This document shows, piece after piece, positions 1 through 5,911 of a stretch of DNA of 21,179 nt. The notes under the pieces are model-generated. The model had not been told where the DNA came from. It worked only from the letters and a program-made list of their open reading frames with translations, and ran no database searches. Source of the stretch: a virus; IMG/VR virus record IMGVR_UViG_3300021959_007709, positions 1 to 21,179 of that record, one strand, 5' to 3'. Positions within the stretch are counted from its first letter, which is position 1. Every line of letters begins with the position of its first letter. The translations under genes were made by a program, and so were the position numbers.

Positions 1-495
1 AGTGCCAAATAGAGAGAAAGTAGACTCACCAAGACCAACTCCGGTAGCAGCCTTTGGAATAACATTCAAGTGAACGTTCTGAATAAAGACATTCAAGTCT
101 TCATTTACAAACTCCTTTGGAAGCTTACTTGCGATTGCTTGAGCAAATGGTATAATCTTTCCAACAGGTAAGTCTGAAAGCTTAAGAAGAGTTTCCTTCT
201 TTGTTGCAAGATGCTCAGTTAAAGTAACACCCTCATCATATTGAGAGTTAATAACAATCTCTTTATACTTGTTCTTAGCACCACCCTGCTTAGGACCCGT
301 CCAATCAGCTTGATTGAACATTGAATCGATATTGTCACCTAAACCTGAGTTCTGGTTAACACGAAGTTGTCTTGATATAACCTTACCATACGAGTCATCA
401 AGAGTAAAAGTCTCCTTCTTACCGTCTGCATTAGTGATAACTACTTCAACCTCTTCATTGAGGATCTGATTGGAATAAATGTTTTCTAATCTCAT
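1..495 (-). CDS. Hypothetical phage protein, C-terminus beyond the window edge
   Basis: Open reading frame of 165 codons starting at the ATG at 495 (reverse strand) and still open at base 1, so the C-terminus is missing. It has no family I recognise. The N-terminus reads MRLENIYSNQILNEE, a short amphipathic stretch ending in L-N-E-E; this fits the (L/I)-X-E rule of T4 prohead protease sites and resembles the starts of the next two genes on this strand. The visible remainder is soluble, has no membrane segment, and ends near a Gly-rich GVGLGESTFSLFG stretch. It lies 25 bases downstream of the 106-residue gene, so it is probably co-transcribed with it. The neighbouring late promoters and shared N-terminus suggest a virion or head-associated role; this is inference only. 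Confidence 0.75.
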   Translation of the reverse strand, partial: MRLENIYSNQILNEEVEVVITNADGKKETFTLDDSYGKVISRQLRVNQNSGLGDNIDSMFNQADWTGPKQGGAKNKYKEIVINSQYDEGVTLTEHLATKKETLLKLSDLPVGKIIPFAQAIASKLPKEFVNEDLNVFIQNVHLNVIPKAATGVGLGESTFSLFGT

Positions 496-520
496 ACTAT
501 CACTATATAGATGTTCCTTA

Positions 521-841
521 TTAGAGTGCAAGTGTTTCCTTCATCTCACCATTGCCGAGCTCGACAAGGTTGGAGATTGCTGAAGCAACACCTTTAGGAT
601 CTTCTTCGATCTGAGCTTGAAGCTCTTTAGCTGTAGCAGCACCTGACTCATCTGGCTCATGTAAGAAAGCCTTAACGAGAAGCTCTACAAGATACTTCTC
701 ACCTTCAGATGTCATTTCATCTGTCTCAGCAGCCATTGCCTCAGCAGGTACTTCAGCTACATCAGTAGCATCTGGGGATCCTCCATCAACCTCTTCATTG
801 AAGATGGAAGTATAGTAGTTAAATAGTCTTTCTGTTTTCAT
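521..841 (-). CDS. Small acidic hypothetical protein, possible head/internal protein
   Basis: Codes for 106 residues with no recognised family. The N-terminus is MKTERLFNYYTSIFNEE, followed by a very acidic Ala/Glu/Asp-rich linker (about residues 18-48) and a helical C-terminal half (about 49-100). The first 17 residues resemble the starts of the flanking minus-strand genes, with a Phe-Asn-Glu-Glu where the others have Leu-X-Glu. The start lies 1 base beyond the stop of the upstream 141-residue gene, so the two are almost certainly in one operon. An acidic, helical, small protein beside structural-type genes recalls prohead core or scaffold components of T4-like phages (gp67/gp68-type), but no similarity can be shown by eye. 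Confidence 0.8.
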   Translation of the reverse strand: MKTERLFNYYTSIFNEEVDGGSPDATDVAEVPAEAMAAETDEMTSEGEKYLVELLVKAFLHEPDESGAATAKELQAQIEEDPKGVASAISNLVELGNGEMKETLAL

Positions 842-842
842 A

Positions 843-1268
843 TTATTTGAGAGATTTAGTTACACGGTCAATAGCCTTTGATACACCACCTGCTAACTTA
901 TCGATACTCTTATCAATCTTCTTAATACCACGTGATGGACGCTTTGGATCGGATGCAGCCTTAACCTCTTTACCAGCAGCAAGAGCTTTTGTAGCATTAC
1001 CGAGCATTGACTTATCATTCTCCATCTTACCAATACGCTTTCTTGTCATTGCTGGAGTTTCAAAATCCTCTGCTTCAGGTACACCACCCTTTGTTGTAAG
1101 CTCTTCGTTAAGAGCATTAAGCTCGAGAAGTAACTCGTCAATATCGATGTCACGTCCTTCTTCAAGAGCAGAAACTCTATCTGCAAAACGGTGAAACTTA
1201 TCGGCAAGAGACTCTGGTAGCTCTTCTCCTGGTGTATTTTCCTCTACAAGGCTTAGAAACTTTGACAT
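843..1268 (-). CDS. Small hypothetical protein with capsid-targeting-like N-terminus
   Basis: Codes for 141 residues beginning MSKFLSLVEENTPGEE. Residues 1-10 form a short hydrophobic helix ending in L-V-E, matching the T4 gp21 prohead protease rule L-X-E. The middle (about 20-60) is acidic and probably coiled-coil. The C-terminal third (about 95-141) is Lys/Arg-rich with repeats of the K-x-I-D-K type (IKKIDKSIDKL), fitting a nucleic-acid-contacting tail. The start is supported by a late-type element ATTAAATA ending exactly 5 bases upstream, which also overlaps the stop of the upstream gene. Inferred role: late protein of the head interior. A scaffold or tail-related function is equally possible. 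Confidence 0.8.
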   Translation of the reverse strand: MSKFLSLVEENTPGEELPESLADKFHRFADRVSALEEGRDIDIDELLLELNALNEELTTKGGVPEAEDFETPAMTRKRIGKMENDKSMLGNATKALAAGKEVKAASDPKRPSRGIKKIDKSIDKLAGGVSKAIDRVTKSLK

Positions 1269-1273
1269 ACCAA

Positions 1274-1281
1274 TATTTAAT
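1274..1281 (-). promoter_or_regulatory. Late promoter element (T4-like) for the 141-residue gene
   Basis: Read on the minus strand this is ATTAAATA, 6 of 8 matches to the T4 late consensus TATAAATA with the TAAATA core intact. It ends 5 bases before the ATG at 1268. The same 8-mer at the same distance precedes the starts at 15687 and 16943, which makes chance less likely. It overlaps the stop codon of the upstream gene. Confidence 0.6.
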
Positions 1282-1783
1282 GCAGCAGTGACAGTTTAAC
1301 ATTAATATCGTGTGTAAATTTCTTCTCAATCATAGTAAGATTGTTCTTCTTTAAGAATTGTTTAAACTTCTTCCATGATATCATACTTGTATCGATGGGT
1401 GTATAAGCTTGATACTCACGTTGCTCAATAATAAACTCTTCAAAAGAGACATCATCATAGATAATCTTAGATGGAAGCACCTTGAATATACGCTCAACTA
1501 GTAGCTTCTCTACAGTATACTCATCATTCACCTCGTAATAGAAGCACTTCTTACGCTTAGACATCTTACAAATGATAAGAATCTGGTTTAGTATGAAGTG
1601 AGTACCGAGTTGGTTCTTTTCTTTCTGCTTAAGAGTATGTAACTCGTTCTCAGTAACGTAATATTGATACTCTTGAAACGAACTATCAAGATAAGGACCG
1701 AGATTCACATATTCTACATTGGCATCCATGTCAAAATAGCTCCTAAGCTTGGGCTTATTAAGATTTGTTGGAGAATCTAACAT
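1277..1783 (-). CDS. Hypothetical protein, 168 residues
   Basis: No recognised family. The protein is rich in Tyr, Phe and Lys, appears globular, and has no signal peptide or transmembrane segment. Notable stretches are an aromatic N-terminal region (residues 15-45, with repeated Tyr), a central helix with Lys-rich KMSKRKKCFYYEV, and a C-terminal WKKFKQFLKKNNLTMIEKK helix. Unlike its neighbours it has no L-X-E-type N-terminal peptide. A late-type element AATAAATA lies 9 bases upstream of its ATG, so late expression with the head-type genes is probable. Its TAA overlaps the late element of the next gene downstream. Confidence 0.72.
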   Translation of the reverse strand: MLDSPTNLNKPKLRSYFDMDANVEYVNLGPYLDSSFQEYQYYVTENELHTLKQKEKNQLGTHFILNQILIICKMSKRKKCFYYEVNDEYTVEKLLVERIFKVLPSKIIYDDVSFEEFIIEQREYQAYTPIDTSMISWKKFKQFLKKNNLTMIEKKFTHDINVKLSLLH

Positions 1784-1792
1784 GTTACTTAC

Positions 1793-1800
1793 TATTTATT
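1793..1800 (-). promoter_or_regulatory. Late promoter element for the 168-residue gene
   Basis: Minus-strand AATAAATA has 7 of 8 matches to TATAAATA. It sits 9 bases upstream of the ATG at 1783, a slightly longer gap than at the other late starts here (5 bases), and in the 35-base gap between two minus-strand genes. Confidence 0.6.
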
Positions 1801-1818
1801 TAAGTATACTCTCATTTT

Positions 1819-2244
1819 TCATGAAAGCAACAGCTTTGGCGGCTTTTTAGTAAACTTTACACGTCCAATACGGCAATTCATGATACCATTGTAGTAATCT
1901 TCACGTAAAAGTGCTTCAGCTTGGAACTGATAGAGGGTTTCCATGTAAGCAAGCTCACTTTTAGTACCACAACTGTAGATTATCTCAAATTTAAACTTTT
2001 TCTTACCAAGCTTCTTGATATCTGCATTTAATTTGTCAGATGACCCTGTATATGTCTTCCAATCCGACTCACCTATAGTAATTCTCTTACGTTTCTTACC
2101 TTTCAAGGGTGGTCTCTTAGTTTTCTTCTCGATTTGCTTCTTACCAATGTACTTCATACCGGATACCGTGTTGGTAATCAAATATACGAAGCCAAAAGGA
2201 AGCTCTTCCCATTGCTCGTCACATGTCCAGTGACCTAAATCCAT
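1819..2244 (-). CDS. GIY-YIG-like putative endonuclease
   Basis: Codes for 141 residues with the layout of a degenerate GIY-YIG nuclease domain. GFVYLITN at residues 18-25 takes the place of the GIY strand and KYIGKK at 31-36 that of YIG. A basic insert (about 36-58) precedes W-x-x-Y-x-G-S-S (62-69), a Lys-rich helix, the strand FEIIYSC (86-92), and the helix ELAYMETLYQFQ (about 97-108) whose Glu is the expected metal ligand. A final YNGIMN resembles the conserved C-terminal Asn region of this group. T4-like phages carry many such proteins (Seg-type homing enzymes or domesticated relatives). It starts 3 bases beyond the stop of the Lys-rich gene upstream, so it shares that gene's late promoter. 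The first motif departs from GIY (VYL), so activity is uncertain. Confidence 0.75.
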   Translation of the reverse strand: MDLGHWTCDEQWEELPFGFVYLITNTVSGMKYIGKKQIEKKTKRPPLKGKKRKRITIGESDWKTYTGSSDKLNADIKKLGKKKFKFEIIYSCGTKSELAYMETLYQFQAEALLREDYYNGIMNCRIGRVKFTKKPPKLLLS

Positions 2245-2247
2245 ATT

Positions 2248-2565
2248 CTACATGTAGTCAGAGATATCGTCTACCTTGACAACCTTAACCTCCTCATTCT
2301 CCTCATCTACCACTTTAACTACCTTCTTAATAGCCTTCTTCTTCTTTTTCTTCCTCTTCTTTGGACTATCGAGGCGTGATTGTACTTTACCAAGTGGTTT
2401 TGCTATACGAGTATCACCCGGTGCATATGTATCACCAGATTTAGAAGCATTAGGAGCAAAATTACCACCAGCATTGGGTCCAAGTGCGCCACCTGCACCA
2501 GCAGTCATAGCTTCCTCAAGAACCTTCTTGAAATGTTTAGCAAATCTACCAGTTGACTTTTCCAT
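2248..2565 (-). CDS. Lys-rich small protein with capsid-targeting-like N-terminus
   Basis: Codes for 105 residues. Residues 1-18 (FAKHFKKVLEE core) form an amphipathic helix ending in L-E-E followed by Ala, which agrees well with T4 prohead protease sites (L/I-X-E before Ala) and with the FIAE-A capsid-targeting ends of T4 internal proteins. Next comes a Gly/Ala/Asn-rich flexible stretch (about 20-40), a GDTYAPGDTRI segment, and a strongly basic run (about 68-80, nearly all Lys/Arg), then a Val/Glu/Asp-rich tail. The start is fixed by a perfect TATAAATA late element ending 5 bases upstream. It is plausibly an internal, DNA-associated head protein; this is inferred from composition and N-terminus, not from homology I can demonstrate. 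Confidence 0.8.
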   Translation of the reverse strand: MEKSTGRFAKHFKKVLEEAMTAGAGGALGPNAGGNFAPNASKSGDTYAPGDTRIAKPLGKVQSRLDSPKKRKKKKKKAIKKVVKVVDEENEEVKVVKVDDISDYM

Positions 2566-2580
2566 ACTATTATTTATACT
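2553..2580 (+). promoter_or_regulatory. Sigma70-type promoter of uvsY
   Basis: TTGACT at 2553-2558, a 16-base spacer, and TATACT at 2575-2580, with 6 bases to the uvsY ATG at 2587. The -35 box lies inside the coding start of the divergent gene, and the -10 box overlaps the minus-strand late element. Confidence 0.7.
2571..2578 (-). promoter_or_regulatory. Consensus late promoter TATAAATA
   Basis: Exact 8 of 8 match on the minus strand to the T4 late promoter element recognised by gp55. It ends 5 bases before the ATG at 2565. By T4 spacing (element at -13 to -6) the predicted start of transcription is the A of that ATG. It shares bases 2575-2578 with the -10 box of the divergent uvsY promoter. 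Confidence 0.8.
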
Positions 2581-2586
2581 AATGAT

Positions 2587-2982
2587 ATGGAGTTGCTACT
2601 AAAGTATATCGATGAGGTTGGTAAAGATCTTGTACTTGACGATTTCAACATTAAGGAGCAAAGTATGCGCTTGCCTGCACGTAAGCATTATTGGGTTGCT
2701 CAACTTATTAAGTCTAAGATTGCTCGTAATGCTACATTTGAGAAGAAGAAGCAGCTCAAAAAGAACATTACTAAGGAAGTAATTGCAACTTCACCAGTAA
2801 AGTTATCTCAATCAGCAGCAGAGCAAGCAGCTGAACGTCACGAGTCATTAGCATCACTAACTGCTAAGATAAAGGAGCTTGATCTCATCATTGAGTATCT
2901 TGAGAAGGTCGAAAAGACAATGTCGCAGATGGGATTCGATATTAAGAACATTGTTGAACTGCAGAAGATGGAGCAACTATGA
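2587..2982 (+). CDS. uvsY: UvsY-like recombination mediator
   Basis: Codes for 131 residues (T4 UvsY has 137). UvsY helps load the UvsX recombinase onto single-stranded DNA covered by gp32. The N-terminus (LLLKYIDEVGKDLVLDDFNI) follows the T4 pattern of a short helix, a Lys-Asp and a Leu/Ile-Asp turn. The middle carries a Lys-rich, DNA-contacting helical region (about 40-65). The C-terminus MGFDIKNIVELQKME closely matches the T4 ending (GFAIKHIQDMRAFE). Position directly before uvsW, with an ATGA overlap, is the usual T4-like context. The start at 2587 is 6 bases after a good -10 box, so the mRNA probably has almost no leader. It should be expressed together with uvsW, gene 55 and genes 47/46. 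Confidence 0.88.
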   Translation: MELLLKYIDEVGKDLVLDDFNIKEQSMRLPARKHYWVAQLIKSKIARNATFEKKKQLKKNITKEVIATSPVKLSQSAAEQAAERHESLASLTAKIKELDLIIEYLEKVEKTMSQMGFDIKNIVELQKMEQL

Positions 2983-4418
2983 TTCAGTTTGACGTAAAGA
3001 AGCCAACACCTAAGCAACCAGTTAAGCTTCTCATTAGATGCTCTGATAGTGAGTTGTTTGATACAATGCGAGAGCATTTCTCAGTAGAGAATACAGGAGC
3101 TAGGTTTGCAAGAGGTTATGGTCGCTTTGCACCAAGAAGAAAATATGTTATAACACCTACAGGTGCTTGTGAACTTGGATTGTATTGGGAGATTAGACAA
3201 TATCTAATTAAGAATCAGATAAATGAACCAATTGATATTACACCTGCACTTGCTAAGGCACTTAAAGTTGGAACCGATACAGAAATTGTAACTGACTTTA
3301 AGTTTACTCTACGTAACTATCAAGAAGAAGTAATACAAAAAGCAATTAAGCTTGGAACTGGTACATGCGTGCTTGGAACTGGTGCTGGTAAGACCTTTAC
3401 TACTGCAGCTCTAATTGAGCAATTCTATAGAGCAAGTAATGACCCAGAAACTTTCAAGTGTCTTATGCTTGTACCTGACTTAGGACTCGTAACTCAAACG
3501 TTTGATGAGTTTATCAATGTAGGCATTAACTATAAGTGCACTAAATGGACTGGAAAGACTAAACCCGACTTCACTTCTAATGTAATCATTGCAAACATTG
3601 GTATCATTCAAAGTAGGTTTCAAGAGAATGATTGGTTAAGACATGTTGACTTGTTAGTAGTTGATGAGTGTCACAAAATAACAGCAGGTAATAAAATTTC
3701 AAAGATAGTTCAACAGATTAAGACTCCTAATAAGTTTGGATTTACTGGAACCCTTCCAGAAGATCAACTCAACAAATGGTCAATCATAGGAAAGCTTGGA
3801 CCAGTTATATATGAGAAGAACTCTTATGAGCTTCGATTAGAAAACTTCCTTACTAATGTGAATGTTAAGATCATGAACATTAACTATAGCCCAAGACCTC
3901 ACTTTAGCGGTCCATCTGGTTATAGGGATGAGCTTGAATACATTTATAACAATGATAGAAGAAATACAATTATTCAAAAACTTGTTAGCAAGCTTCCTAA
4001 TAATACTCTTATCATGGTCAATCATATTGCTCATGGTGAAGTTATTGAAGAGTATCTTAACAAGATTGATGGTAAGAAAGTCTACTTCATTCAAGGGTCG
4101 GTCGATGTCGAAGAACGTGAAAAGATAAAAGCAATAATGGAGACTGAAACTAATGTTGTAGTTATTGCCATTAGTGCAATCTTCGCAACAGGAGTTAACG
4201 TTAAGAACCTTCACAACATCATATTTGCATCTGGAGGTAAAAGCTTTATTCGTACTGTGCAATCTATTGGTCGAGGACTTCGTAAGCATGACTCAAAGTC
4301 CAAGCTAATCATCTTTGATATGTGTGACAAACTTAACTATGGTCAAGCTCATTGTGAGAAGAGGATGGCTATATATGATAAGGAAAAGATCCAGTACAAA
4401 GAAGTTGATATCTCTTAA
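2979..4418 (+). CDS. uvsW: UvsW-like superfamily 2 helicase
   Basis: Codes for 479 residues (T4 UvsW about 503). UvsW is an ATP-driven helicase that unwinds branched DNA and R-loops and helps move T4 from origin-dependent to recombination-dependent replication. Visible motifs: an N-terminal accessory domain (1-105); Q-rich helicase entry LRNYQEEVIQKA (111-122); Walker A GTGAGKT (133-139); DECH Walker B (229-232); FTGTL motif III (255-259); and QSIGRGLRK motif VI (428-436). All catalytic motifs appear intact. Its ATG overlaps the uvsY stop by 4 bases and, unlike the promoter-proximal genes here, it has a clear Shine-Dalgarno GGAG 5 bases upstream (2970-2973), as expected for translation within an operon. 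Confidence 0.93.
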   Translation: MIQFDVKKPTPKQPVKLLIRCSDSELFDTMREHFSVENTGARFARGYGRFAPRRKYVITPTGACELGLYWEIRQYLIKNQINEPIDITPALAKALKVGTDTEIVTDFKFTLRNYQEEVIQKAIKLGTGTCVLGTGAGKTFTTAALIEQFYRASNDPETFKCLMLVPDLGLVTQTFDEFINVGINYKCTKWTGKTKPDFTSNVIIANIGIIQSRFQENDWLRHVDLLVVDECHKITAGNKISKIVQQIKTPNKFGFTGTLPEDQLNKWSIIGKLGPVIYEKNSYELRLENFLTNVNVKIMNINYSPRPHFSGPSGYRDELEYIYNNDRRNTIIQKLVSKLPNNTLIMVNHIAHGEVIEEYLNKIDGKKVYFIQGSVDVEEREKIKAIMETETNVVVIAISAIFATGVNVKNLHNIIFASGGKSFIRTVQSIGRGLRKHDSKSKLIIFDMCDKLNYGQAHCEKRMAIYDKEKIQYKEVDIS

Positions 4419-4432
4419 TGGTAGGATATAAT
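4405..4432 (+). promoter_or_regulatory. Sigma70-type promoter of gene 55
   Basis: TTGATA at 4405-4410, a 16-base spacer, and a perfect TATAAT at 4427-4432, with 8 bases to the ATG at 4441. The -35 box is inside the uvsW coding end. The 11-mer TAGGATATAAT here (4422-4432) recurs at 7711-7721 before the glycosyltransferase gene. Confidence 0.75.
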
Positions 4433-4440
4433 TAGGTAGA

Positions 4441-4872
4441 ATGTCTAAAACAGCTAAAGAAGAATATTATATTAAGCCTGCTGAGTTCAAGGCGAGTCTA
4501 CAAAAGTACTATGACTCAGATGTCTTGACCGACGACTTGGCTGAAAATATTAAGAAGATTGCTTATGGCTTGAGCTATAACGGGTCTTTTATTAACTATT
4601 CTTATAAAGATGATATGATTGGTGACGCTTTGATCAAAATGTATGCTGCTCTTAAGTATAAGAAGTATAAATTTGAGACTAAGTCTAATCCTTTCTCCTA
4701 CTTCACAACTATTGCTTACCACGCTTTCATTAATCGTATTAAGAAAGAGAAAAAGCATCACCTTACTATTACGCAGTATAAGGAAAAGGTTTATGAAGAG
4801 TATATGAGTAACCCAGATAACACTCATGGTACTGTTTATGTGAAGCCTATCGATGATGATTCCCAATATTAA
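4441..4872 (+). CDS. 55: Late-transcription sigma factor gp55
   Basis: Codes for 143 residues, shorter than T4 gp55 (185). gp55 binds host RNA polymerase core and recognises the TATAAATA late promoter, helped in T4 by gp33 and the sliding clamp gp45. The centre (about residues 55-105) looks like sigma region 2: DDMIGDALIKMYAALKYKKYKF, then NPFSYFTTIAYHAFINRIKKEKK, equivalent to the polymerase-binding and -10-recognition helices. No sigma region 4 is present, as in the family. The gene lies between uvsW and 47, its usual place in cyanophage-type T4-like genomes. The presence of matching late elements at 1274, 2571, 15693, 16949 and 17449 supports a working gp55. Its end overlaps the gene 47 start by 20 bases. 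Confidence 0.9.
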   Translation: MSKTAKEEYYIKPAEFKASLQKYYDSDVLTDDLAENIKKIAYGLSYNGSFINYSYKDDMIGDALIKMYAALKYKKYKFETKSNPFSYFTTIAYHAFINRIKKEKKHHLTITQYKEKVYEEYMSNPDNTHGTVYVKPIDDDSQY

Positions 4873-5911
4873 AAAGTCTAAGATTGCTATCTTTAGCGAT
4901 CTTCACCTTGGTGTTCATTCGAACTGCACTAAGTGGCATCAATACGCTCTTGAATGGGCTGATTGGTTTGTCGATGAGTGTAAGGCGAAGGGCATTGAGG
5001 ATATTATCTTTGCGGGTGATTGGCATCACAATCGCTCTGAGATCTCAGTTAATACTCTACAAGTGAGTGCTGAGATACTTGATAAGATGGCCGACTTTAA
5101 TCTTATCGCTATATGCGGTAACCATGATATCTATTATAAGCATAGAACAGATGTTAACTCATTGTCTATCTTTAAGAATAGAAAGAATGTAACTATCCTA
5201 GAGACATATCAGACTCTAGAAGCATTCAATAAGAAGATATCTTTATGTCCTTGGAATACACCTACAAAGGTTATTGAGGACTCAGATGTTATCTTTGGTC
5301 ACTTTGAGGTTGAGACCTTTAAGATGACAGGATTTAAACTTTGTGAAGAGGGAGTTAAGGTAAAAGACCTTCTCAAGAAAGCACCTCTCACTATTAGTGG
5401 TCACTTCCATACAAGACATGAGAAGCAGTTCGGTGCTGGTACTATCTTGTATTGTGGTAACCCATTCCAAATGGATTTCGGTGATGCTGGTAACTCTAAA
5501 GGTTATCATATTTTAGATCTTGACTCTATGGAGTATGAGTTCTTTGAGAATAAAGTATCACCTCGCTATGAGAAGGTATTCCTTAGCGAGTTAGTAGAAG
5601 AAGGAGATATAACTCCAATAGTACAAAATAAAATAAACAATAATATTGTTAAGCTTAAAGTAGACAAGAATATTTCTCAGGATGATATGGATATCCTTTT
5701 GAATGTGTTCAATAAGTTTGCTCCAGAACAGCTGTCTGTTGATTATGATATTAACTTTAATCGAATCCTTCAAGATCGTGAGGATATCGAAGACATGTCA
5801 GGTGTTGACGTTGAGCAAGCTATAGAAGACTTCATAGGAACGATGGATTTAGACAACTCTAAGTCTATAATCGAGTATACTCTTGGTCTATACGAGCGTT
5901 GTAAGCGATGA
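4853..5911 (+). CDS. 47: Recombination nuclease subunit gp47 (Mre11/SbcD type)
   Basis: Codes for 352 residues (T4 gp47 339). It is the metallophosphoesterase half of the gp46/gp47 complex, which resects DNA ends for recombination-dependent replication and degrades host DNA. Calcineurin-type motifs are intact: FSDLHLG (14-20), GDWHHN (55-60), GNHD (89-92), GHFE (149-152) and SGHFHTR (182-188), which supply the Asp, His and Asn ligands of the two-metal centre. The C-terminal 120 residues would form the capping and gp46-binding part. The start (ATG at 4853, or the next ATG at 4856) lies inside the end of gene 55, and the stop overlaps the gene 46 start by 4 bases, so translation is probably coupled. 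Confidence 0.92.
   Translation: MMIPNIKKSKIAIFSDLHLGVHSNCTKWHQYALEWADWFVDECKAKGIEDIIFAGDWHHNRSEISVNTLQVSAEILDKMADFNLIAICGNHDIYYKHRTDVNSLSIFKNRKNVTILETYQTLEAFNKKISLCPWNTPTKVIEDSDVIFGHFEVETFKMTGFKLCEEGVKVKDLLKKAPLTISGHFHTRHEKQFGAGTILYCGNPFQMDFGDAGNSKGYHILDLDSMEYEFFENKVSPRYEKVFLSELVEEGDITPIVQNKINNNIVKLKVDKNISQDDMDILLNVFNKFAPEQLSVDYDINFNRILQDREDIEDMSGVDVEQAIEDFIGTMDLDNSKSIIEYTLGLYERCKR

Noticed and set aside
2276-2602. Plus-strand frame with a long phenylalanine run opposite the Lys-rich gene
   Set aside because: The Phe run is simply the complement of the AAG/AAA Lys codons in the minus-strand gene, which has a promoter and a sensible start.
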